In this document: piece by piece, positions 8,674 to 17,288 of the stretch
Position numbering within the stretch: the stretch's first letter is position 1
How the letters are laid out: each line of letters starts with the position of its first letter
From: Thermovenabulum sp049701175
GTDB taxonomy: Bacteria; Bacillota; Thermosediminibacteria; Thermosediminibacterales; Thermosediminibacteraceae
Reading direction: 5' to 3'
Assembly: GCF_049701175.1 (NCBI RefSeq)
Contig: NZ_JBNATW010000010.1
Location: 1-64,000 of the forward strand
DNA length: 64,000 nt
Notes under the pieces: model-generated
Database searches by the model: none
What the model saw: only the letters and a program-made list of their open reading frames with translations
Told to the model about the DNA's origin: nothing
Made by a program: the position numbers and the translations under genes

Positions 8674-9228
8674 ATGTATTTTGAAAAACCCGGTGCTCAA
8701 AACACACAAAAGACTGTGGAAATAGTTAAAAATGCTGTGGAAGAGAGAGGTATAAAATATGTAGTGGCTGCCTCGAATGAAGGTAAAACAGCAAAGCTTT
8801 TAGTAGAAGCTGGGATAAACGCCCAGATCGTTATAGTTACTCATGCTTGCGGTTATAAAGCTCCGGGCGAAATGGAATTCCCGGAGGATTTAAGGGAGGA
8901 ATTAATAAAGAAGGGGGTTAAGGTGCTTACAACAACCCACGTACTTTCGGGAGCGGAAAGGGGTTTAAGCAGAAAATTCGGTGGGGTTTACCCTGTGGAA
9001 ATAATAGCAAATACCTTGCGAATGTTTGGCCAGGGAGTAAAGGTGTGCGTAGAAGTAGCAACAATGGCTTTGGATGCAGGGCTTATTCCTTACGGTGAGG
9101 AAATAATAGCGGTAGGAGGTACGAGCGAGGGAGCCGATACTGCTATCATATTAAAGCCCGCCCATGCCGCAAATATAATGGAAACTTGGATTTCGGAAAT
9201 TCTATGTAAGCCAAAAAATAAAAATTAA
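8674..9228 (+). CDS. Stand-alone pyruvate kinase C-terminal-like domain protein
   Basis: A 184-residue protein resembling only the C-terminal alpha/beta domain of pyruvate kinase (PF02887-type). The pattern is VVAASNEGKTAKLLVEAG, IVTHACGYKAPGEMEF, THVLSGAERGLSRKFGG and a final glycine-rich IIAVGGTSEGADTAIILKP. No kinase barrel is present, so it is not a pyruvate kinase. Such solitary domains are widespread in Clostridia, and their ligand is not established as far as I know. ATG 8674 has GGGAGGGTG just upstream. It follows the aspartokinase by 33 bp and is probably cotranscribed. Confidence 0.8.
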   Translation: MYFEKPGAQNTQKTVEIVKNAVEERGIKYVVAASNEGKTAKLLVEAGINAQIVIVTHACGYKAPGEMEFPEDLREELIKKGVKVLTTTHVLSGAERGLSRKFGGVYPVEIIANTLRMFGQGVKVCVEVATMALDAGLIPYGEEIIAVGGTSEGADTAIILKPAHAANIMETWISEILCKPKNKN

Positions 9229-9235
9229 AAAAGGC

Positions 9236-9275
9236 AACCTGCCTGGCTTAAGAATACGGTCAGGCAGGTTTTTTT
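9236..9275. terminator. Bidirectional terminator between convergent genes
   Basis: AACCTGCCTG (9236-9245) pairs with CAGGCAGGTT (9261-9270), followed by TTTTT on the plus strand and preceded by an A-rich stretch that serves the minus strand. It overlaps the last codons of the minus-strand thioredoxin lipoprotein. Confidence 0.9.
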
Positions 9276-9781
9276 ATGCCTTCTTCAATGGAATTAATCA
9301 TTTTTATTATATAATCTTTGGTTAAAGCGCCTTCTATTCTGGTTTTTATAATACCGTTGCAGTCTATGAGGATATTTAGCGGTATTCCTCTGATTAAGTA
9401 TTTTTTAATAATCTCTCCCCTGTTGTCAAAAAGCACCGGGAATGTATAACCTTTTTCTTTTAGATACGTTTTTACTTTTTCTTGTTCCATGTCTAAGTTA
9501 ACAGTTATTAAAACGGTATTTGATGGGATTTCAGAAAAAAAGGTTTGAAGCTCTACTAACTCTTTTAAACAATAGGGACAGTTGATGGACCAGAAGGTTA
9601 AAAGTATGGTTTTACCTTTATAGTCAGAAAGTCTTACAGGGTTACCATTAATATCTTTCAGTTCAAAATCAGGGGCTTGGTTATTTTCGAAGGGAATAGC
9701 TTTACTGCTTTTAGAGGCACATCCGGTTAAGGAAAAAAGCAGTAAAAGGGTTACGAAAACGAAAATTACGGTCTTTCTCAA
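9260..9781 (-). CDS. TlpA/ResA-like thiol-disulfide oxidoreductase lipoprotein
   Basis: Extracytoplasmic thioredoxin-fold protein of 173 residues. The N-terminus is a lipoprotein signal ending in LTGC. The mature part starts APDFELKDINGNPVRLSDYKGK, the AhpC/TSA-Redoxin entry common to ResA/TlpA, with the redox motif CPYC in FWSINCPYC and a cis-proline region RGIPLNILID. It would reduce or oxidise disulfides outside the membrane. The start is TTG with GGGAGGT upstream. The next gene upstream on this strand encodes CcdA, the usual membrane electron donor for such proteins, so the two probably form one relay. Confidence 0.9.
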   Translation of the reverse strand: MRKTVIFVFVTLLLLFSLTGCASKSSKAIPFENNQAPDFELKDINGNPVRLSDYKGKTILLTFWSINCPYCLKELVELQTFFSEIPSNTVLITVNLDMEQEKVKTYLKEKGYTFPVLFDNRGEIIKKYLIRGIPLNILIDCNGIIKTRIEGALTKDYIIKMINSIEEGIKKPA

Positions 9782-9820
9782 TTATAATACCTCCCATTAA
9801 AAATTTTTTAAAAAAAAAAA

Positions 9821-10474
9821 CTAAATTAAATTAAAAAATAATAACATGCCCATAATTATCAACAAAATACCTGCAAGTTTCTTTGAGTAAGGTGCAAGCT
9901 TGGAAAAAACTCCTTGAATTTTTTTTGATGCATTAAAAAGAATTGAAAAAATAAAAAAGGGTAAGCCAAGGCCTAAGGAAAAGGTAATCAAAAGCAAAGA
10001 ACCCGTCTTTATATCCCGGGTTGACCCTGCAAGAATCAAGATGGCAGAGAGAATTGGGCCGATACATGGAGTCCAGCCGGCTGAGAAAAAAACCCCGAGC
10101 AAAAAGGAAGTAAGGGGGGAAATCGTTTTGAAGTTAATATATTTTCTTTTTTCTTTTAATAAAAAGTTAATCCTTAAAAAATCAAGTAAGTTCAAACCCA
10201 GGAGTATAACAATTATTCCTGCGATTCTGGAAAATATAATTTTATTGATAATAAAAAACTTACTTATAGCGGTAAAGGAAAGCCCGAGCAAAGTAAACAT
10301 TAAGGAAAAACCGATAATAAAGAAAAGGGAGTTTAATACCGTATTTGCTTTTTTGTCAGCACCACTTCCTGCCAAAATTCCGATGTAAACGGGAAGCAAA
10401 GGTACAATGCATGGGGAGAAAAATGCGAGAATCCCTCCCATAAAGGCAGAAAAAAACGTAACACCGTAATTCAT
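9821..10474 (-). CDS. ccdA: CcdA-type thiol:disulfide interchange membrane protein
   Basis: Six-helix membrane protein (217 residues) of the DsbD transmembrane family, passing electrons from cytosolic thioredoxin to extracytoplasmic thioredoxin-like proteins. Its two redox cysteines lie in the diagnostic proline contexts FFSPCIVPLLPVY near the N-terminus and GWTPCIGPIL near the middle. I use the second ATG (10474) because AAGAAGG overlaps the first one. Its partner is the TlpA/ResA-like lipoprotein 39 bp downstream. No cytochrome c biogenesis gene is nearby, so the role may be general disulfide reduction, for example in spores or the envelope. Confidence 0.92.
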   Translation of the reverse strand: MNYGVTFFSAFMGGILAFFSPCIVPLLPVYIGILAGSGADKKANTVLNSLFFIIGFSLMFTLLGLSFTAISKFFIINKIIFSRIAGIIVILLGLNLLDFLRINFLLKEKRKYINFKTISPLTSFLLGVFFSAGWTPCIGPILSAILILAGSTRDIKTGSLLLITFSLGLGLPFFIFSILFNASKKIQGVFSKLAPYSKKLAGILLIIMGMLLFFNLI

Positions 10475-10585
10475 TATAATCATCCTTCTTATTACAATAA
10501 TAAATTTAGACTAATTGACCTTGTTTTATTATATTATAGCATAAAAAATTATAATATATAGATATAACAATATTATTAAAAACAA

Positions 10586-11689
10586 TTATTTTTTAAAGTA
10601 CATAATCAATTTCTCTTCATCTGTTTCAATAGAAGATATCTTCAATTCATACGGAAGGGGAGGGGGTGTAAAGGATAAGTCATACCCTGTTAAAAGGTCT
10701 TTAATCACTTCTGGTGGAAGGGTGACGCCATTAAATTCAAGCTTAACCGGATTGAATTTTATTTTACCATCATTTGTTAATTCCATTGTACAGGTTATGG
10801 AGTAAACTATATTACCATTTTTATCCTTTTCAGAAACTGTAATTCCTTCCTTTGTAATTGTGAAAAAAACGTTTTTTAATTCTTCCCTTCCCGAAAGAAG
10901 CTTTTCCGTCAGGGATTTTTCAAAAAACTCCCCTTTTGCGGTAAGCGTAAAATAATTGACCTGAAGCCTGTCAGGGCTTATCGATGTCCAAGGCAGTGCT
11001 GTCAAATTCTTTAATAGATAATCCAATGAGGGCAATATTACCTGCCAGTTTTTGCTGAGTTCCTCAAGGAATTTGGGATCCTTTAGAAATTTTTTTGCCC
11101 TCGCGAGCTCATACTCCTTTTTTATTTTGGCATTTTCCAATTCTAATAGGGTATTTTTCGCCTCCTCTTCTAATTTTGCTATCCTTTTTTGATTTTCCAT
11201 TATTTTTGCTTCCTCCTGCTTTTTTATGACTATTAAGGTTTTCATTTCGTCTATCACACTATTATAGTATTCGGTTATAAAGATAATGTTATCGAGCCTT
11301 CGAAGAAATTCACCCAAGGTTTCAGAACCTGCAAGCACAGCAAGAAAAGTTCCAAAACCTCCTTTATAAGCAAAAATAATAAAAGAAGATAGCTTCCTTC
11401 TTTTTTCTTTAAGGGCATTATCTAAATTTTTTATTTCCCTTTTATTTCTTAAAAGGGCTTTATTTAATTCTTCTTTTTGATGGTTAAGGAAATTTATTTT
11501 TTCCTTTAATGCATGGATTTTAGAATCAAGGGACAAAATTTCTTCTAACAATTCTTGCTCATTTGGACCCTGCAAAGGCATAGAAGAAGGAAAAGAAAAA
11601 GAAATAAAAGGGCAGGAAAATAGGATAAATATAAGGTAGAATAGTAATATAAATGATGTTAAAAAAAATTTATTTTTGTTTGCAGCCAT
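10586..11689 (-). CDS. Exported coiled-coil protein of unknown function
   Basis: 367 residues. A hydrophobic segment (about 8-35) acts as a signal or anchor. It is followed by a long charged coiled coil (about 45-115) resembling the N-terminal coil of PcsB/CwlO-type murein hydrolase regulators, including FAYKGGFGTFLAVLAGSETLGEFLRRLD. A second coiled coil spans 145-195. No NlpC/P60 or LytM catalytic domain follows. Instead the C-terminal ~150 residues form a beta-rich domain ending in LPPEVIKDLLTGYDLSFTPPP, which loosely resembles DUF2993/DUF2140-type lipid-binding folds. Function unknown; an envelope or peptidoglycan-related role is a guess. Confidence 0.7.
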   Translation of the reverse strand: MAANKNKFFLTSFILLFYLIFILFSCPFISFSFPSSMPLQGPNEQELLEEILSLDSKIHALKEKINFLNHQKEELNKALLRNKREIKNLDNALKEKRRKLSSFIIFAYKGGFGTFLAVLAGSETLGEFLRRLDNIIFITEYYNSVIDEMKTLIVIKKQEEAKIMENQKRIAKLEEEAKNTLLELENAKIKKEYELARAKKFLKDPKFLEELSKNWQVILPSLDYLLKNLTALPWTSISPDRLQVNYFTLTAKGEFFEKSLTEKLLSGREELKNVFFTITKEGITVSEKDKNGNIVYSITCTMELTNDGKIKFNPVKLEFNGVTLPPEVIKDLLTGYDLSFTPPPLPYELKISSIETDEEKLIMYFKK

Positions 11690-11779
11690 AAATTTTTCCT
11701 CCCGTTTTTAAAATATTCGACGGCTTTTTAAAATATCCTTGAATTTATAAAAATTAAAGGAATAAAAAGGAGGGTAATC

Positions 11780-12517
11780 ATGAAAATTGCGGTTTTTTCT
11801 GATGTGCATTCTAATTATGAAGCGTTAAAAGGCGTTCTGGAAGATATTAAACTATTTAAACCTGATAAGATACTTTGTCTTGGGGACCTGGTAGGGTACG
11901 GTGCAAGCCCTAACGAGGTAATAGAGCTTATAAGAGAAAATAACATCACCACTATTTTAGGCAATTACGATGAGGCGGTGGGTTTTAGGAAAATAGTCTG
12001 CGGCTGCGACTATAAGAATGAAGAAGAAGCAAGGATGGGAGAAATATCCCTCTCGTGGACTTCTGAAAATATAAATCCTGAAAATCGGGAGTTTTTGAAA
12101 ACCCTGAAAAGGCAGATGAAAATTGAGTTGGAAGGTTTAAAAATCCTTGCTGTCCACGGAAGCCCGGAAAGGATAAATGAATACCTTTACGAAGATGTTT
12201 CCGCTGATAGGATTGAAAAATACTTCGAGGAAAACGATGTTGATATAATTCTTTGCGGGCATACTCATATTCCCTATATAAGACATGTAAAGGGAAAATT
12301 TTTAATAAACCCGGGCAGTGTGGGAAAACCGAAGCCAGAAATGGGAAAAAAGAGGTTCTGTCCGGATGCTACGTGGATTTACATGGAAATTAATAGAGAT
12401 GACTTTATTTTTAAAATAATGAAGGTTCCCTATGATTATGAAAAAAGTGCAAGGCTTATTGAAGAAAAGGGTTTGCCCAAGGTTTTTGCAAATCTTGTAA
12501 GGGGAATTACAGAATAG
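11780..12517 (+). CDS. Calcineurin-like metallophosphoesterase
   Basis: Cytosolic two-metal phosphoesterase of the YfcE/MJ0936-like group, 245 residues. All metal-binding blocks are present in order: FSDVHSNYEAL, CLGDLVGYG, LGNYDEAV, VHGSP and CGHTHIPY, then INPGSVGKP. An insertion around residues 70-100 (VCGCDYKNEEEA) is typical of the GDLVGYG subgroup. The substrate is not predictable; members cleave phosphodiesters or small phosphomonoesters in vitro. GGAGGGTAATC precedes the ATG. A PAS-domain fragment follows 13 bp downstream. Confidence 0.9.
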   Translation: MKIAVFSDVHSNYEALKGVLEDIKLFKPDKILCLGDLVGYGASPNEVIELIRENNITTILGNYDEAVGFRKIVCGCDYKNEEEARMGEISLSWTSENINPENREFLKTLKRQMKIELEGLKILAVHGSPERINEYLYEDVSADRIEKYFEENDVDIILCGHTHIPYIRHVKGKFLINPGSVGKPKPEMGKKRFCPDATWIYMEINRDDFIFKIMKVPYDYEKSARLIEEKGLPKVFANLVRGITE

Positions 12518-12530
12518 GTAGGGTTGTATT

Positions 12531-12701
12531 ATGAAAATTCTTTCCGAAATGATTGAAAACATTGAGATAATTTTAAACCATGTTCACGAGGGTATAGTTA
12601 TTGCCGATAAAGAGGGAAGGGTTTTGTATGTCAATGAAGCAAATGAAAGGATAACCGGGCTTGAAAATAGAAAAATTCTCGGGAAGTATGTTAAAGGATA
12701 A
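12531..12701 (+). pseudogene. PAS-domain fragment, truncated regulator remnant
   Basis: A 56-residue reading frame with its own ATG. It encodes only the first half of a PAS domain: helix NIEIILNHVHEGIVIAD, then the strand and loop GRVLYVNEANERITGLEN and ILGKYV. The stop comes where a full PAS domain would continue, and a terminator follows at once. The same PAS start occurs in the intact sigma-54 regulator at 58016, so this could be the 5' remnant of a similar regulator. It could also be a functional micro-PAS, which I consider less likely. No continuation is visible downstream because ychF occupies the other strand. Confidence 0.6.
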
Positions 12702-12710
12702 GGACAAAAT

Positions 12711-12743
12711 AAAAAAAGGTGCCTTAAAAAAGGCGCCTTTTTT
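12711..12743. terminator. Bidirectional terminator
   Basis: AAGGTGCCTT (12716-12725) pairs with AAGGCGCCTT (12730-12739) across an AAAA loop, with A-run before and T-run after. It can stop both the plus-strand PAS fragment transcript and minus-strand ychF. Confidence 0.9.
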
Positions 12744-12744
12744 A

Positions 12745-13839
12745 TTAAACATTAAACCTAAAATAAACCACATCTCCGTCCTTCATAACGTAGTCCTTGC
12801 CTTCTATTCTTACAAGGCCTTTTTCTTTTGCCTCATTTTGGCTCTTACATTTTGCCAAATCTTCAAAGGAGATCACTTCTGCCCTTATAAATCCCCTCTC
12901 AAAATCGCTGTGTATTTTTCCTGCAGCTTGAGGGGCTTTAGTGCCCTCTTTTATGGTCCAAGCGCGGACCTCTTTTGGCCCTGCCGTAAAAAAGGTGATG
13001 AGTCCTAAAAGTTTGTAAGAAGCTTTAATTAATTTATCCAGTCCTGATTCTTCAAGACCGTATTCCTTTAACAGCTCCTTTTTTTCTTCCTCCTCAAGTT
13101 CTGCAAATTCTGCTTCAATTTTAGCACAAATTGGAATTACTTCTGCATTTTCTTTTTTAGCATATTCTTTTACCTTTTTTAAAAGCTCGCCTTCTTTTTT
13201 CAAAAGTAGGTCTTCTTCAGAAATGTTTGCAACATAAATTACCGGTTTGGAAGTGAGGAGAAAATACTGCCTTACAATTTGCTTTTCTTCTTCAGAAAGA
13301 TCCATAGCCCGAACGGGAATTCCCTTTTCAAGGTTTTCTTTTATTCTTTCGAGAAGTGCAACTTCTTCAATGTACTGCTTTTCGCCGGATTTTGCCTGTT
13401 TTTTTGCTTTTTCGAGGCGTTTCTCTAAGGTCTCCATATCGGCAAATATTAGTTCAAAATTGATGGTCTCAATATCCCTGATAGGGTCTACCCTTCCGTC
13501 CACATGTACGACGTTTGGGTCTTCAAAACACCTTACCACATGGGCTATGGCATCTACTTCTCGGATGTGGGATAAAAATTTATTTCCAAGCCCTTCTCCT
13601 TTGCTTGCACCTCTTACAAGCCCAGCTATATCTACGAATTTAATTACTGCGGGGGTAACTTTTGCCGGATTTTCCATTTTGGCCAAAAATTCAAGCCTTT
13701 CGTCGGGGACCGATACAACCCCCACGTTTGGTTCTATGGTGCAAAAGGGGTAATTTGCGCATTCCGCGCCGGCTTTGGTAATAGCATTAAAAAGGGTGCT
13801 TTTACCTACATTTGGAAGACCAACAATCCCGATTTCCAT
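12745..13839 (-). CDS. ychF: YchF/Obg-family nucleotide-binding protein
   Basis: Universally conserved P-loop protein that prefers ATP and associates with ribosomes. 364 residues, as usual. The P-loop GLPNVGKSTLFNAIT starts the protein, then PFCTIEPNVGVV (switch I), FVDIAGLVRGASKGEGLGN (switch II), a coiled-coil insertion around 130-200, and the C-terminal TGS domain with FFTAGPKEVRAWTIKEGTKAPQAAGKIHSDFERGFIRAEV. The adenine-specificity motif region (PVIYVANISEEDL) matches YchF rather than Obg. GAAAGGAGT precedes the start. A short AT-rich region (13840-14036) separates it from the divergent HAD gene and must hold both promoters. Confidence 0.97.
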   Translation of the reverse strand: MEIGIVGLPNVGKSTLFNAITKAGAECANYPFCTIEPNVGVVSVPDERLEFLAKMENPAKVTPAVIKFVDIAGLVRGASKGEGLGNKFLSHIREVDAIAHVVRCFEDPNVVHVDGRVDPIRDIETINFELIFADMETLEKRLEKAKKQAKSGEKQYIEEVALLERIKENLEKGIPVRAMDLSEEEKQIVRQYFLLTSKPVIYVANISEEDLLLKKEGELLKKVKEYAKKENAEVIPICAKIEAEFAELEEEEKKELLKEYGLEESGLDKLIKASYKLLGLITFFTAGPKEVRAWTIKEGTKAPQAAGKIHSDFERGFIRAEVISFEDLAKCKSQNEAKEKGLVRIEGKDYVMKDGDVVYFRFNV

Positions 13840-14036
13840 TAGAAATTTACTCCTTTCAAAGGTTGTAACACAAAAAGTATTATATAAAAAGCTCGGCTGT
13901 TTGTAAATTGAATTTAATTTTTTTAGCTAAGGTTTATATAAAAAGATATTTGCATTAAAATATAGTAAAATATAGTTAACTATGTGTAACTTAGAAAGAC
14001 CAGTATTAATATTTTTTGTAAATAAGGGGGTCTATC

Positions 14037-14834
14037 ATGAAATACAGGCTCATAGTAACGGATTTGGATGGGACGCTGCTTGATGAAAAAAAGAATATTC
14101 CTGATGAAAATATAAAGGCAATAGAGAGGTACAGGCAAAAAGGGGGGCTTTTTACAATTGCTACGGGAAGAGGAGAAAAAGGAGCAATTCCTTACATTAA
14201 AAAATTGAATATAGATATTCCTGCTATATTGTTTAACGGTGGAGAGCTTTACGACCCCGTGAAGGGATGTATATATTCGGTGTATCTTGATAGGAAGATA
14301 TATGATATTGTTTTGGATAATTTTAAAGATAACCCTGATGTGGGAATTGTAGTCCATTTTCACGACAAGGTTTTTATTTCTGAAAAAAAGCCTGTCCATG
14401 ATTTATATTTTGAAGTTCAGGGGATAGTTTGTGACTGGGTTGAGAATCTAGAGGATATAAAAAAGGCAAACAAGGTGCTTCTCGTTGGCGATGTAGAAAA
14501 GACCAAAAAGGAGATTGCAAAAATAGAAGAAAGATTTGGCATAAATATTAATGCGGTACAAAGCGACAAATACTATTTTGAAATTCTTCCGGAAAAGGTC
14601 TCAAAGGGGGAGGGTTTGATAAAACTTTGCGAGTATCTAAACATACCTCTAACCAGTGCGTGTGCGGTAGGAGATAATTTTAACGATATTTCTTTGATAA
14701 AAGCAGCCGGGCTCGGAGTAGCTGTGGAAAATGCAGAAGAAACTCTGAAGAAAAAAGCCAGGTTCATTACGAAGAGAAACGATCAGGGGGGTGTAGCTTT
14801 CTTGATTGAAAATATACTATTAGGATGTATTTAA
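14037..14834 (+). CDS. Cof-type HAD phosphatase
   Basis: Haloacid-dehalogenase superfamily phosphatase with a C2 cap (Cof/YwpJ type), 265 residues. Motif I is VTDLDGTLLDEKKNIP with the nucleophile and acid Asp pair. Motif II is TIATGRG, motif III the lysine in ILPEKVSKGEGL, and motif IV VGDNFNDISLIKAAGLGVAVENA. These enzymes hydrolyse sugar phosphates, flavin mononucleotide or pyridoxal phosphate; the substrate cannot be assigned. AAGGGGG precedes the ATG. The lipoprotein gene that follows after 20 bp is probably cotranscribed. Confidence 0.92.
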   Translation: MKYRLIVTDLDGTLLDEKKNIPDENIKAIERYRQKGGLFTIATGRGEKGAIPYIKKLNIDIPAILFNGGELYDPVKGCIYSVYLDRKIYDIVLDNFKDNPDVGIVVHFHDKVFISEKKPVHDLYFEVQGIVCDWVENLEDIKKANKVLLVGDVEKTKKEIAKIEERFGININAVQSDKYYFEILPEKVSKGEGLIKLCEYLNIPLTSACAVGDNFNDISLIKAAGLGVAVENAEETLKKKARFITKRNDQGGVAFLIENILLGCI

Positions 14835-14854
14835 AAATTTAGGAGGAGAAGGTA

Positions 14855-16459
14855 ATGTTATTTAAAATTTTAAGGACGAAAAAATTTCTTTTTATTGTGT
14901 GTTGGTGTTTAACCCTCTTATTCCTTTCATCTTGCAGCCTTATAAAATCTCAAAAAGAGCCTTCCCAAAATCAACAGAATACCGAGCCAAGTACCCCACC
15001 GGGTGAAAAGGACGACGTGATAATTCACGGGGTGGAACTGAGCAACCTGAAGCTTTTACGGTACGAAAATCCTTTGATGAACAATGCTTCTTATATTGAA
15101 GCTACAGTCAATAAGGGGTATATTCACTTTTTTACGTATTATCTTACCGATTCTTTTGCCTCTTCGGATAATAATTATTTCCCTATAGTAGCAGAGGATC
15201 CCGATAACGGCATAAAACTTTTTTTAGTCTCAAAGGATTTAAGATCGGTATTTACTGTTGACAGCATTAACAAGGATTTAGCTCAGCAGGGGTATCTTTT
15301 TTATATTTTGGGATGGAAAGATGATACGCTTTACTATATGAAAGCAGAAGGGGAGGAAAAAGAAAAAGGATTTTCCTTTTATAGCTTTAATACCCAAAAT
15401 AAAAACAGCAAAAAACTTGCGTTCTTAAATCTGGAAAATCTTTATGTGGGCAACTTTAAGTTTGTACCCGAGAAAAATAGAGTGATATTATTTGTACCGG
15501 GAAAATTTTTGCAAATAAAGCTTGATAATGGGAATATTTCTCTTTTAAAATCTGGGCTGCCTTCTTACGATGGCCTTTTTTATTCGAGGATTTCGCCGGA
15601 TGGAAGGTTTATCGCTTACAGCTACTTGGAGCCGGAAAGACGCGGAATATACGTTTTTGATGTGGAAAATAAAAAAGAGCAAAGGGTTGCTATATCAAAG
15701 GATGCGGACTATTTCATGCCCCAATGGTCTTATGATGGCAGGTATTTAGCTTTTTATTTTCTAAAAAAGAATGAAAAAGGGGAACTTGAATTTGTAGAAG
15801 GAGAAGATGGGCCTTATCCAATTGGGGATGGCATTAAAGTGGTGGATTTAAAAGAGAATGAACAATTTGATGTAACCCTCGAAGACGAAAAGGGCAAAAA
15901 AAGGATTGGATATTTTTATTTTAACAAAGACTCAAATTTCTTATTATTTACGGGTATTTCCTTGGAAAACGCTGGAAAACTGAGGGAATTCAGCATAAAG
16001 TTTGATATGGAAAACATGATTAATATTCCCTTTGAGGGCTTATGGTTCTTTGATTTAAATGAAAAAACGTCAAAAAAAATTTCTGGTGAAAAAAGACTGG
16101 GATTTTATCCTTCAGCTGTGATTTCAAAAAACGAGTATTACTATTTTGATTCTTACGGCCAGGGTTGGCAAGAATTAAGGTATTTTGAAAACGGTTCGGA
16201 AAAAGAGGTTTTTGGCAAAGATTATAGCTTTATGTCCGGAAGGTATTACACTCTGCCATTTATAAAAGACAAATTGATTCTTTCAGGGATTAATAAAGAT
16301 GGTGAAATAAACGTTTTTGAAATTTATAAAGGAAAAGCACGGGAAATTTTTAAAGTAAAGGGGATACTCAGGGATTATTATGTTGCGGATGGCAATATTA
16401 TAGTATTTATGAACACTCCGGAAGACCAAGAAAAGCTGATTGTAATTCCTTTAAACTAA
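14855..16459 (+). CDS. Exported lipoprotein with beta-propeller-like repeats
   Basis: 534-residue predicted lipoprotein. A positively charged N-terminus and a hydrophobic stretch end in the lipobox LSSC, followed by a low-complexity Gln/Pro/Glu linker (about 30-55). The rest has repeated strand patterns such as SRISPDGRFIAYSYLEPERR and FMPQWSYDGRYLAFYFLKK, typical of PD40/TolB-like beta-propellers that bind partners outside the membrane. No enzyme motif is seen. AGGAGGAGAAGG precedes the ATG. It shares a short gap with the HAD phosphatase and converges with rsuA, whose stop lies 5 bp away. Function unknown. Confidence 0.75.
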   Translation: MLFKILRTKKFLFIVCWCLTLLFLSSCSLIKSQKEPSQNQQNTEPSTPPGEKDDVIIHGVELSNLKLLRYENPLMNNASYIEATVNKGYIHFFTYYLTDSFASSDNNYFPIVAEDPDNGIKLFLVSKDLRSVFTVDSINKDLAQQGYLFYILGWKDDTLYYMKAEGEEKEKGFSFYSFNTQNKNSKKLAFLNLENLYVGNFKFVPEKNRVILFVPGKFLQIKLDNGNISLLKSGLPSYDGLFYSRISPDGRFIAYSYLEPERRGIYVFDVENKKEQRVAISKDADYFMPQWSYDGRYLAFYFLKKNEKGELEFVEGEDGPYPIGDGIKVVDLKENEQFDVTLEDEKGKKRIGYFYFNKDSNFLLFTGISLENAGKLREFSIKFDMENMINIPFEGLWFFDLNEKTSKKISGEKRLGFYPSAVISKNEYYYFDSYGQGWQELRYFENGSEKEVFGKDYSFMSGRYYTLPFIKDKLILSGINKDGEINVFEIYKGKAREIFKVKGILRDYYVADGNIIVFMNTPEDQEKLIVIPLN

Positions 16460-16464
16460 TGAAA

Positions 16465-17190
16465 TCAATCTACATTTTCCTTCAATATTTTTAATTCTTC
16501 ATCCGTTAATTCTCTCCATTCGCCTGGGGAAAGGGTCGAATCGAGCTTTAAAGCCCCTATTGCTGTTCTTTTTAAATAAACGACCCTTTTCCCCAAGGCC
16601 TCAAACATTCTCTTGATCTGGTGAAATTTTCCTTCGCTTATTTTAACCTTAGCCTTAGATACCTTATTGCTTTCAATAATAGTAAGTTCAGCAGGTTGGG
16701 TCTTAAAATCCTCCAATTGAATGCCTTTTTCAAAGGCTAAAATGTCTTCTTGGGTCAAGTAGCCTTCCACTTCAACGTAGTACTCTTTGAATACCTTGCT
16801 TTTCGGGGACAGAAGCTTGTGAGCAAGCATTCCGTCGTCGGTAAGAAGTATTAATCCTTCTGCATCTTTATCAAGTCTTCCCACAGGGAAAAGGTTTCGG
16901 TGGGAATATTCTCCTTCCAAAAGGTCAACCACCGTTTTGTCTTTTTTGTCATAGGTTGCACAAATTACTCCTTTTGGCTTATTGAGCATGATGTAAATAT
17001 TTCTTTTAAAGACTAAAGTTTCCCCAAAAACCAATATTTCATCTACTTCGGGTAAAACGTGATAACCGGCGTCTTTTATAACCTCGCCGTTTACCATAAC
17101 TTCTCCTTCCTTTATTATTTTTTTTACATCCTTTCTCGTCCCAAAACCGCACATGGAGAGAATTTTATCAATCCTTTCTTTTTTTTCCAT
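16465..17190 (-). CDS. rsuA: RsuA/RluB-family pseudouridine synthase
   Basis: Isomerises a specific uridine in 16S or 23S rRNA. An N-terminal S4 RNA-binding domain (RIDKILSMCGFGTRKDVKKII) precedes the catalytic domain with the aspartate motif GRLDKDAEGLILLTDDG. Later blocks are KEYYVEVEG and EGKFHQIKRMFEALGKRV. Start MEKKERIDK is chosen because AAAAGGGG lies upstream; the frame also opens 33 bp earlier without a good ribosome binding site. The 241-residue length fits RsuA-type enzymes. The choice between RsuA (16S U516) and RluB/E/F specificity is uncertain. Confidence 0.9.
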   Translation of the reverse strand: MEKKERIDKILSMCGFGTRKDVKKIIKEGEVMVNGEVIKDAGYHVLPEVDEILVFGETLVFKRNIYIMLNKPKGVICATYDKKDKTVVDLLEGEYSHRNLFPVGRLDKDAEGLILLTDDGMLAHKLLSPKSKVFKEYYVEVEGYLTQEDILAFEKGIQLEDFKTQPAELTIIESNKVSKAKVKISEGKFHQIKRMFEALGKRVVYLKRTAIGALKLDSTLSPGEWRELTDEELKILKENVD

Positions 17191-17288
17191 AAATAAAACC
17201 CCTTTTAATATTTTTTTTGCCATTTTATATTATCATCTTTTTTTATTTTTTTAAATAAAAAAAGAGGTTGAGAACCAACCTCAAAAAA

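Noticed and set aside
8061..8675. 204-codon minus-strand frame over the second aspartokinase
   Set aside because: Antisense shadow of a well-conserved gene.
10041..10388. 115-codon plus-strand frame
   Set aside because: Antisense to ccdA, whose redox motifs are clear.
9260..10474. Cytochrome c maturation system from the ResA-like/CcdA pair
   Set aside because: No CcsA/CcsB or c-type haem motif nearby; a general thiol relay is the safer reading.
13920..14036. Promoter of the HAD gene from TTGCAT at 13950
   Set aside because: Nearby TAAAAT boxes are at wrong spacing; not listed.
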